Assembly: GCF_001886195.1 (NCBI RefSeq)
Contig: NZ_JXLB01000002.1
Coordinates: forward strand, 469 to 64,468
Direction: 5' to 3'
DNA length: 64,000 nt
From: Enterococcus ratti
GTDB lineage: Bacteria > Bacillota > Bacilli > Lactobacillales > Enterococcaceae
The notes below the pieces were generated by a model that did not search any database, was not told the origin of the DNA, and worked only from the letters and a program-made list of their open reading frames with translations. Positions 48,626-55,875 of the stretch are shown piece after piece; position 1 is the stretch's first letter; each line of letters opens with the position of its first letter. Position numbers and translations under genes: made by a program.

Positions 48626-49145
48626 TAGTAATTTTGTATAATTGATAATATATTATATTTAGTAAACTTAATTGTTCACTCTCTAAACTATCCCTTAAAA
48701 CTATCCATTCAATTTGCTGATTGTAAGTTAGTAGAAAATTAGGATAATTGTAAGGAGCAGCCAGTTAGAAAAAATTCACGGAGGTTTCCATTCAATTTTT
48801 TCAAAATCCTGTCAAATTTCCTGTAGTTTTATAAAAGTTCTCATGAAAGTTCTCAAAAAGTTCTCATCTGCTTTTATTAAAAAATGCTTTATGTAGGGTT
48901 TGTGAAGGGATTATGTAGCCTATAATTTTTATAGATGTAGGGTTTATGAAGGGGTGGTAATTTAATAAAAAAGAGTGTTCAATTCCTAAAAGTATCCCAC
49001 AAGAGCATCCCAAATTCATATGTATCCTAACCCTACTTCACCCCTTCATTATATCATCTTAAAATAGATGATGGAAATTTGAATCATGTCTTTAAAATTG
49101 TTGACAAAAAACTCTCTAATAAAATTATTAGAGAGAAATCAAGTA
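48626..49145. other. Gap with short direct repeats
   Basis: 520 nt without a gene. It holds three AAAGTTCTCA at 48834-48866 with 11-12 nt spacing, two ATGTAGGGTTTRTGAAGGG at 48891-48909 and 48935-48953, a related inverted block AACCCTACTTCACCCCTTCAT at 49029-49049, and an AAAAGTATCCC like that near 46303. A regulator or replication protein could bind here. Confidence 0.6.
48834..48953. repeat. Iteron-like direct repeats
   Basis: AAAGTTCTCA at 48834-48843, 48846-48855 and 48857-48866, then ATGTAGGGTTTRTGAAGGG twice, 44 nt apart. The one-helical-turn spacing of the first set points to protein binding on one face. Confidence 0.65.
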
Positions 49146-49766
49146 TTAATTGAGTATTATTACCTGTAAAGTATATACTGTTTTTCCACCATGAACATTG
49201 ATGTATTTCATCTTAATTGTATTTACTTCACCGATTTTTAGTTTTAATCCTTTATTTGTTCCCCAGCTTACATTTGAATAATTCGCTTTACCTAAGTATA
49301 TTTCTTTTTCTCCGTTAATACTTATATATGCTTCACGTGTCTTGTTTGTTCCAAATCCTTTATCAATAGCATCTTGTTTTACAGCAACATTAATGTCGGA
49401 AATACTATCAACAAGAACATATCCATTCTCTATTGTAGGTATTCCATTTGATGCTTGACTTAGTTTAATTGTTCTTATTTCTGTATTATCTGGTGTCCAA
49501 ATGATAGGTCCCCAATTCGCTCCTTTAAACCAAATATTAAAATAACCTTTAACTTCAAAAGAATTGTTAAATTTTCTCATACATTTACTATTATTAGTGT
49601 CTAATAGATTGGTGTTCTCATCTATTTGTTCAAAAGAATCACAATATATTGTCGATAAGCTAGGTTTTAAAGTATTTCTAAATAATAAATAACTAATAGC
49701 TATAAAAATACCAAATATAATTATTGCAACAACTATAAATAGTCCTTGACTTGTTCCATTTGTCAT
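49146..49766 (-). CDS. Membrane-anchored protein of unknown function
   Basis: 206 residues. One membrane helix near the start (about 8-30, GLFIVVAIIIFGIFIAISYLLF) and a beta-rich remainder that should lie outside (or inside; the few charges do not settle it). One Cys pair (CDS, SKCMR). No domain is recognised. AAGGAGG precedes ATG 49766 on the minus strand. It is a single leftward gene between two rightward groups in element 1. Surface exclusion or phage-entry blocking are ideas for such proteins but nothing in the sequence shows it. Confidence 0.6.
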   Translation of the reverse strand: MTNGTSQGLFIVVAIIIFGIFIAISYLLFRNTLKPSLSTIYCDSFEQIDENTNLLDTNNSKCMRKFNNSFEVKGYFNIWFKGANWGPIIWTPDNTEIRTIKLSQASNGIPTIENGYVLVDSISDINVAVKQDAIDKGFGTNKTREAYISINGEKEIYLGKANYSNVSWGTNKGLKLKIGEVNTIKMKYINVHGGKTVYTLQVIILN

Positions 49767-50143
49767 AAAAAATGACCTCCTTTTTGTTATTTTATTGTAG
49801 TATAAATTATAGCAAGTACTTATGATAAATCAATTTTATAGAACTGGATAATTTCTGTAACAAAGCATTTTGGTTAGAATAATAAAGTATTTAAAGGGAA
49901 ATAATAGAAAAGTAAAGGAGGATTGATTTGCTGGACATTTGTTATTTTTGATGCAATAATAAATGTATACCTTGATGAAATACACCATTGTCATATAAAT
50001 AGATACAATATTGGATAATTGTATTCCCTCTATATGATAGAAAATCCCTAATTTGCTCTAGTATCCATTTTTTATGTGATACTAGGGTATTTTTGTGTGG
50101 AAAATAAACAATTAAAATAAAGAAAGAAGGGAGGTTTTGCAGG
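49767..50143. other. Gap before the serine recombinase
   Basis: 377 nt. A good ribosome site AAAGGAGG near 49916 is followed by only a very short frame (TTG start, 7 codons), maybe a leader peptide. The inverted repeat CTAGTATC/GATACTAG (50058-50085) with TATTTTT after it looks like a terminator or recombinase site. Nothing else. Confidence 0.5.
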
Positions 50144-50713
50144 ATGACAAATAAAGTCATTGGATATATCAGAACAAGCACTAGTTCACAAGATTTAGGA
50201 TTAGAAGTCCAGAAAAAGGCGTTAGAGCGGTATAAACCAGATATTATTTATTCTGAAAAAATTAGTGGTAGGAAAGAAAAGCGAATAGAGTTTGAAAAAG
50301 CGTTAGAAAATTTAGAGACAGGGGATACTTTACTTGTTTACAATTTAGCTAGATTAAGCAGGTCAAGCAAGCAATTAGTGAATCTAATGTCAGAATTAAA
50401 TGCAAAAGGTATTCATCTGAAAAGCATTCAAGAGAGTGTAGACACGAAAACAGCGACCGGAAGACTATTTTTTACCGTTTTAGCGGCTATTGCAGAATTT
50501 GAAGCAGAAAATATCAGTATCCGAACAAAAGAAGCCTTAGCGAATTCAAACAAGAAACTTGGGAGACCTAAAGTAAAAAATAACACGAAAAAGAAAGTTT
50601 TAAAGTTATATCAGAATAAAGAATTGTCACTAAATGAAATTGCTGAAAAATGTGGTGTTAGTGTGAAAACGGTCTATAATTTAGCTAAAAGTGAAGGTTT
50701 GTCAAGAAAATAG
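50144..50713 (+). CDS. Serine recombinase (resolvase/invertase)
   Basis: 189 residues. Catalytic domain (1-130) with the Ser nucleophile in YIRTSTSSQD, Arg in ARLSRSSKQL, and the hinge helix after ATGRLFFTVLAAIAEFEAE. C-terminal helix-turn-helix (about 145-185, SLNEIAEKCGVSVKTVYNLAK). Size matches plasmid resolvases such as the Tn552 or pSK1 type. Role: dimer resolution or inversion. GGGAGG lies before ATG 50144, although ATG is 10 nt away. The inverted repeat at 50058-50085 just upstream might be part of its target. Confidence 0.92.
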   Translation: MTNKVIGYIRTSTSSQDLGLEVQKKALERYKPDIIYSEKISGRKEKRIEFEKALENLETGDTLLVYNLARLSRSSKQLVNLMSELNAKGIHLKSIQESVDTKTATGRLFFTVLAAIAEFEAENISIRTKEALANSNKKLGRPKVKNNTKKKVLKLYQNKELSLNEIAEKCGVSVKTVYNLAKSEGLSRK

Positions 50714-50931
50714 TACTTGCTATTTTAATGGACAAACGATAAAATTTAGTAGTATAACAGGGCAATTAATCGGTACAAAACCAAGGTTTTTTACCGATAT
50801 TTTATTAAAAAAATAACTAACAGAAAAAGACAAGTATATCAATGTTTTAAAGGTTGATATATTGGTCTTTTTTTGTCGTGGCAAAAACCTTGGATTTTTA
50901 CTTTATTAAAGAGTTAGAAAGGATTGAAAAT

Positions 50932-51147
50932 ATGGCACTTAAAGGCGGAAGGATTTTTCAAGAAATGATAGAGGTTCCTGATAAAGATGAAGGAGGGTGT
51001 CTGGGAGGATGTATCAGTTGGTTGATTGGATTTGGTATTATTATTGGAATTTTAGTTCTAGGTTTCAATTTTTTGATGAGCCATCCAATGTTTCTATTTA
51101 TTTTTGTCGCAATAGCTTTATTCATCGGAGTAAAGGCAAGTAAATAA
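50932..51147 (+). CDS. Small membrane protein
   Basis: 71 residues. A polar start (ALKGGRIFQEMIEVPDKDEGG) and two hydrophobic segments (about 26-46 and 51-69) with a Gly/Cys pair (GCLGGC) between. No family recognised. ATG 50932 follows AAAGGA; the frame is open from 50854 but without a site. It precedes a membrane-anchored exported protein by 20 nt, so both may work at the membrane together. Confidence 0.6.
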   Translation: MALKGGRIFQEMIEVPDKDEGGCLGGCISWLIGFGIIIGILVLGFNFLMSHPMFLFIFVAIALFIGVKASK

Positions 51148-51167
51148 TAAGATAGGTAGTGAATAAA

Positions 51168-52088
51168 ATGAAAAATTGGCTAAAGATGGGCGTAGCTTTA
51201 GTAAGCATTATGATAATAAGTGGTGTAACAGGAGCTTATTTATATTCACAAGTAAAAGAACCAGTGAAAGTAAAAGCAATTAGTAGCAGTTCTTCGACAA
51301 TTAAAGAAGAAACTGGTCAAGATGAAAGCAGTTCTGATAGCAATACAGCTACAAATTCAACCGAAAAAATTGAAGAAGTAAGTGTAATAGATGAATTTAA
51401 ACAGTTGAAAAACGATGAAAGCACTTTTCAAGTATCTTTAGAAGATAAAATAAAAACTGAAGATGATAGGTTTAATACGAATATTGTTGTAAATCAAAAA
51501 GATATTTATGAAGCATTTGAAATGGATGGATTAAATGTAGGTACCTTATTTTATAACGGCAATCCTAGTGCTTCAAATCCATTCTTTTATATAGGTAACT
51601 CTAAAGCCGAAGTTGTAGAGCCAACCGAAATTGGTTCAAATTTACAAATAGACAGTAGTAAATATGATAAATTTGTGGCTATGCTTTTAAATCAAGGTTC
51701 TGGTGAAACAAACTATTATTTGGTGACTAAAAAATCTGATGAAATAATGATAAGCTTGCACACTGTGAAAGACTTGGTAACAGAAGAAAATCGTGTAGAA
51801 AAAGCACTACTGGCAGTAAAACCAATACATGCGAAACAGGCGACAGATACAAGAGATATAAGTAAAATGTTAAGTAGTTTAGAAAATGAAGAAGCTCCAT
51901 CGCTTGCGGTTTTGAACAATCAAGTGAGTATTAATTGGAAAAAGACTTCTCATTTAGATAACGTATATGTCTCGCTAACGGATAATAATGAAACTATTTA
52001 TTTATACAAGCAAGTGTTTGATGGAGCTTTAGATAAATTTGAACAATATTTCTTCACTATAGCAATGTTTAATTACTTTTTCATGTAA
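51168..52088 (+). CDS. Exported membrane-anchored protein, unknown
   Basis: 306 residues. N-terminal helix (about 7-28, VALVSIMIISGVTGAYLY) without a lipobox, then a Ser/Thr/Glu-rich linker (about 35-70) and a folded outside region with no domain I know. ATG 51168 is preferred over the GTG at 51159 for the spacing to AGGTAG. It is followed 9 nt later by an 80-codon gene. It may be part of a small operon with 50932-51147. The SSSSS linker is like those of Gram-positive wall-exposed proteins. Confidence 0.6.
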   Translation: MKNWLKMGVALVSIMIISGVTGAYLYSQVKEPVKVKAISSSSSTIKEETGQDESSSDSNTATNSTEKIEEVSVIDEFKQLKNDESTFQVSLEDKIKTEDDRFNTNIVVNQKDIYEAFEMDGLNVGTLFYNGNPSASNPFFYIGNSKAEVVEPTEIGSNLQIDSSKYDKFVAMLLNQGSGETNYYLVTKKSDEIMISLHTVKDLVTEENRVEKALLAVKPIHAKQATDTRDISKMLSSLENEEAPSLAVLNNQVSINWKKTSHLDNVYVSLTDNNETIYLYKQVFDGALDKFEQYFFTIAMFNYFFM

Positions 52089-52097
52089 GGGGAATAG

Positions 52098-52340
52098 ATG
52101 AATACTAATCAATTAGCCCAAAAGAAATATGTTCAAAATAAAGTGAAGAAAGCATTTGTTCAAGCGAATGTAACTATTCCTAAAGTAGTAATCAATGGAG
52201 TAGCTACTGCTTTGTATAAGGAATTTATCAATTTATCTATTGAAGAACAAGAGAGAGTATTATTCAGTGAAGAATTAGTAGCTTGTCTTTGGGATAAACA
52301 TGTGATAACAAAAGAAAAAGAATTATTAAAAGAGATATGA
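52098..52340 (+). CDS. Small helical protein, unknown
   Basis: 80 residues, mostly helical by composition (LAQKKYVQNKVKKAF, NGVATALYKEF, SIEEQERVLFSEELVACLW). AAGGGGA precedes ATG 52098, 9 nt after the exported protein gene. A terminator overlaps its stop. No family. Confidence 0.5.
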   Translation: MNTNQLAQKKYVQNKVKKAFVQANVTIPKVVINGVATALYKEFINLSIEEQERVLFSEELVACLWDKHVITKEKELLKEI

Positions 52341-52362
52341 GTAAAATCATGTCTCTTTTTTT
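52331..52362 (+). terminator. Terminator after the 52098 gene
   Basis: AGAGATATGA (52331-52340) pairs with TCATGTCTCT (one G-T) and a T tract follows. Confidence 0.85.
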
Positions 52363-52780
52363 GAAAAAAATTTATCTCAAAATTATTGTCAAAAACCACT
52401 TAAAAAATGACCCCTTTAAAACCTTGATTTTATAGGGGTTTTTATATTGTTGACAAAATCAATAGATTGTTGTTATATCAAGCTTTTAAAGAGTGATTTT
52501 TGAAAAAACACCTTAGAATGAACGTGAAAAAATTTTTATGGGGAATTATCCACTTCATGTTCAATTTGAAGTGTTTTTTTGTATGTAGAAACGAGAAGAA
52601 GTAAATAAAACGTTGATAAATCAATGTTTTTAATTAGTTTGGTTCTTTCTAAAGTTAGTAGGTAAAAGAAGGGATTTTTTGTCTAAAAATAAATGATAGA
52701 TTTTCTTTACTTTCGTTTTAAATGATGGTAAGGTCCAGCTGTGATTAGATAACTAATAATTATATAAGGAGATAATCAAT
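52341..52780. other. Regulatory gap before the Rep genes
   Basis: 440 nt: the tail of one terminator, a second hairpin ACCCCT...AGGGGT with T run (52410-52443), a strong promoter (52450-52478), a candidate small RNA ending at a third terminator near 52580, and then AT-rich sequence up to AAGGAG before 52781. Confidence 0.7.
52450..52580 (+). ncRNA. Candidate small RNA upstream of Rep
   Basis: Consensus promoter TTGACA (52450-52455), 17-nt spacer, TTATAT (52473-52478). About 70 nt further is a terminator CACTTCA (52551-52557)/TGAAGTG (52567-52573) with seven T. In between no frame has a ribosome site. An untranslated RNA of about 95 nt next to Rep would suit copy or expression control. The listed span includes its promoter. 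Confidence 0.55.
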
Positions 52781-53023
52781 ATGATAAATAATAAATTGAC
52801 AGAGGAAACGATTGTAAGACAAGAAAAAGTAAAAAGACGATTAGATACTTTAGAAGGATATTATGGAGTGAAGATGACGATTATAGCTAAAGCTGTGGGG
52901 ATTCATTATCAAAATTTACATAACTTCAGAAAAGGAAAACGAACGATAAGTAAAGAAAAATTAAGTTTATTAGAGGAGTTATTGGAATTTAAATATGGAA
53001 AATTATTTGAGGAGGAGTTATAA
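52781..53023 (+). CDS. Small helix-turn-helix protein
   Basis: 80 residues. Middle part reads as a Cro/C1-type helix-turn-helix (MTIIAKAVGIHYQNLHNFRKGKRTISKEKLSLLEELL). AAGGAG precedes ATG 52781. The stop is 2 nt before the Rep gene, whose AGGAGG is inside this frame, so the two are translationally coupled. Probably a repressor or co-factor of Rep. Confidence 0.75.
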   Translation: MINNKLTEETIVRQEKVKRRLDTLEGYYGVKMTIIAKAVGIHYQNLHNFRKGKRTISKEKLSLLEELLEFKYGKLFEEEL

Positions 53024-53025
53024 GA

Positions 53026-54957
53026 ATGAAAATTGAGTTGTGTATGGAAGATATTCAAAGAAGGAGTAAACCTAATCTTAATGAAATCAGATTGATTCAA
53101 AATACTTTATATAAAAAAATAAAGAAAGAAGAAGTTCAGGAATTTGCTGAAAGTATTGCTGTTAAAGGAAAAACAAGTATGCTAGCAACATATTTTGAAA
53201 CAGAAGAGTTTTCTGAACGCATACATTCGATTAATTTTAAACAGCAACAACTGATTATGCTTGATTTTGATAATTCTAAAGTAGATATAAAAGAATATGG
53301 AGTAACAACTTATGACTATGTAAGAAATCATGACTTTATTAAACAAAATGCTTGTTTCATGTATCGAACCTTCTCTGATAAAGAAGCAATAGTTGATAAA
53401 TTTAGAGTCGTTTTTGTGTTGAATGAATCAGTAAAAGATTATTTACTGATTGGGAATATCTATACTAAATTATTTCGTTTATTCCCATCTGCTGATAGAA
53501 AATGTTCCAATCCTAACCGTTTATTTTTTGGAAGTAATCGAGGATATGAAGAAGTTCATTTTTCCAATCTTTTGAATGTTAAAGAATTTACAAGCGATAT
53601 TGTGCCAATGAAAAAACAGTCAAACAAAATAGTAAAATCAGAAATTTATAACGAACAATATGAAATTCAAGATAGAAAGCTGGTTTGGCAACTAATTAAA
53701 GAAAATACGCAAGAATCAATTGATGAGGCAAGAGCGATTATCCTAGATAAATTCGATTCAGAAATTTCTAAAATATATCCTTCTTACACAAATGCACGAG
53801 TGATACTAAGGCAAACAATTGATATGAGAGAGTTTTTAGAACTACCTAAATCAGAACCGTTTCATGATATTTTAGAAAAAGATGAAAATCCAAGTGCGAG
53901 CGTGATTCGATGGGAAGATGGCACACAAATTTATCATAGATTTAATAAGGATTCTTTTGCCAATTTAGATATTTTACGAGTGGTTGCTAAACTGTTAAAT
54001 CTAACTGGGTATGAAGCCCATTGCAAATCCATCGATTTATTATTATATTTAACTGGAAGTAGTTTGGATAGAACTTCTGAATCAGCAGAACAAATTGATA
54101 AAATTCAATTCTTTAGAAAAGTATTGAAGGGTGAAAAATTAGCCACTGAATATCCCAAATTTACTAAATTTCTAGGAAGTGACTTACGTATTTCAATTGC
54201 GTTATTGGATATGCTTTCAGAGTATATGTATGAAGATTTTAAAACAGGAGAAGTTCGACACTTACTATGCCTAACAAGTGAAAATATTGCAAAAGAAATA
54301 AATATTGTTTTAGGTACAAAATACGACCACACTAGAATTCATAAAGTAATTAACAAATTGGCGATTACAGAAAATATTGAAAAGCTAGAAGAATCACAAA
54401 TACCTGCTGAATTATTTGAAAAATACACGGAAAATTCTTATGAAAAAATAATAAGCAATAAATACCATCATACAAATTTTATAGAGTTTAAAAATGCTGA
54501 CATGGAAAAATCGGAGACTATATCTAAAGAATTGTATGATAATAACTATACGTTGAATGCTTTGAATTTCGAAGGAATTGCTAGAATTTTGGGAAAGGAT
54601 ATTGCTAGTAATGTATTTAAGCAAAGAGAAACAACTGTAGTATCTAAGAAAATTAAAGTAGATGAAAATTTATTATCTGAATCAAAAAAGGAAAATGAGT
54701 TGAAAATAGCTAAATTCATTTTAAGAAAAATAGAAACACAGAACTATGTGGCTGAAAGAGATATAATTTTTTATGTTTATAAATATCTATTAAAGAAAAA
54801 AACAAAGAAAGATGCTGAATATCTGGTAAAACAATGTCGTGCCAATATCTGTAAAGACTATGATTTAGAGCTTATCAGAGTAACCAACAGTATTAGAGAT
54901 AGTTATAAAATATCTAATGAAATTAAGAGTAGAAGTATTATATACGTGAAAAATTAG
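53026..54957 (+). CDS. Primase-like replication initiator
   Basis: 643 residues. The first 200 look like an archaeo-eukaryotic-type primase domain: LIMLDFDNS (metal-binding Asp pair), FMYRTFSD, KFRVVFVLN and the ADRKCSNPNRLFFG block. The central part (about 280-340) has DENPSASVIRWEDGTQIYHRFN, a zinc-free primase-linked domain. Later comes a region of winged-helix type (LTSENIAKEINIVLGTKYDHTRIHKVINKL). Together with a following origin-like region this is the best candidate for the replication protein of element 1. AGGAGG precedes ATG 53026. Not certain that it has polymerase activity. Confidence 0.7.
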   Translation: MKIELCMEDIQRRSKPNLNEIRLIQNTLYKKIKKEEVQEFAESIAVKGKTSMLATYFETEEFSERIHSINFKQQQLIMLDFDNSKVDIKEYGVTTYDYVRNHDFIKQNACFMYRTFSDKEAIVDKFRVVFVLNESVKDYLLIGNIYTKLFRLFPSADRKCSNPNRLFFGSNRGYEEVHFSNLLNVKEFTSDIVPMKKQSNKIVKSEIYNEQYEIQDRKLVWQLIKENTQESIDEARAIILDKFDSEISKIYPSYTNARVILRQTIDMREFLELPKSEPFHDILEKDENPSASVIRWEDGTQIYHRFNKDSFANLDILRVVAKLLNLTGYEAHCKSIDLLLYLTGSSLDRTSESAEQIDKIQFFRKVLKGEKLATEYPKFTKFLGSDLRISIALLDMLSEYMYEDFKTGEVRHLLCLTSENIAKEINIVLGTKYDHTRIHKVINKLAITENIEKLEESQIPAELFEKYTENSYEKIISNKYHHTNFIEFKNADMEKSETISKELYDNNYTLNALNFEGIARILGKDIASNVFKQRETTVVSKKIKVDENLLSESKKENELKIAKFILRKIETQNYVAERDIIFYVYKYLLKKKTKKDAEYLVKQCRANICKDYDLELIRVTNSIRDSYKISNEIKSRSIIYVKN

Positions 54958-55875
54958 TATTATTGAAGAGATTGTATAAGTTATACCATAGTTTTATTGA
55001 ATTGTAACTTTCATTCGATTTCTTCAATAAAACTAGGGGTAAATCATAACTTTTATAATCATACAATAAATAACTATTATTTATATATTCTTATTTGTTG
55101 TATGATTATAAAACCTAACAAGTTTTACCAGAAAAACTGGGTTTTCTCTACGAAAGTTCCAATTCAATTTTGATGGTGCATAATATGTAGGTTTATAATC
55201 ATACATACTGATTGAGTATTAGCAAAGCTTCGCTTTGCTTACTTATAATAGGAATATTGAAATTTAAAAAGAGGATGTTTTCTTCTCTTGTTTTTAGGTA
55301 GTAGCAAGTCAAAGGCTTGCTTGCTTAATAGCACTGCCTAGGTTTAGTCAAATAGCTAAAATTTGCTGCCTAGAATTTTAAAATATAACAAAGTGGTGAT
55401 TATTTGTTTTTTTATTTTTTAGAATCATCTTCACACAAACAATAGGACATTGATAACATGTTTTACTCTATATTAGATAATAAAACGTTTAAATAACGTG
55501 ATACGCAATTTAAATGGACTGTTTTCATTTTTAAGAGCTTTAAAAATGATTTTCGATAAATTATACATAAAATTTTAAAAACGCTTAGAATGAATTTTAA
55601 GGAGCATGGAACTGATTCTTTTCGCCCATAAGGACTTCTGAGATTAGCATTTTAAATTGTAGGAGTCTTGAACTACCTATGGATGTCAATTGTAATCGTT
55701 TCATGCTTCGGGAATTAATATGAATAACAGAGTAAGTAGACAACTAAAATAATTGATGAGATAATGATGGGGAGAAAATTTCAGTAGAATTAATTATATA
55801 TAGTTCTATTCTATTTTAAAATATGAAGTTAAGTATTGAATATATAAGCTTATAACAAATTGTGGAGGATTATTA
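54958..55875. other. Origin-like region of element 1
   Basis: 918 nt, no genes. Inverted repeats at 54989-55035 and 55051-55113, a third copy of TTTATAATCATACA at 55192-55205, a short hairpin AGCAAAGC/GCTTTGCT (55221-55239), GCAAG/CTTGC near 55304, and AT-rich sequence down to the next gene. Position right after Rep suggests oriV. The right half holds no feature I can name. Confidence 0.6.
54989..55113. repeat. Two inverted repeats, candidate Rep-binding sites
   Basis: TAGTTTTATTGAA (54989-55001) pairs perfectly with TTCAATAAAACTA (55023-55035). Then a 23-bp arm at 55051-55073 pairs with 55091-55113 with one mismatch; its first 14 bases TTTATAATCATACA return once more as a direct copy at 55192-55205. 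Confidence 0.8.
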
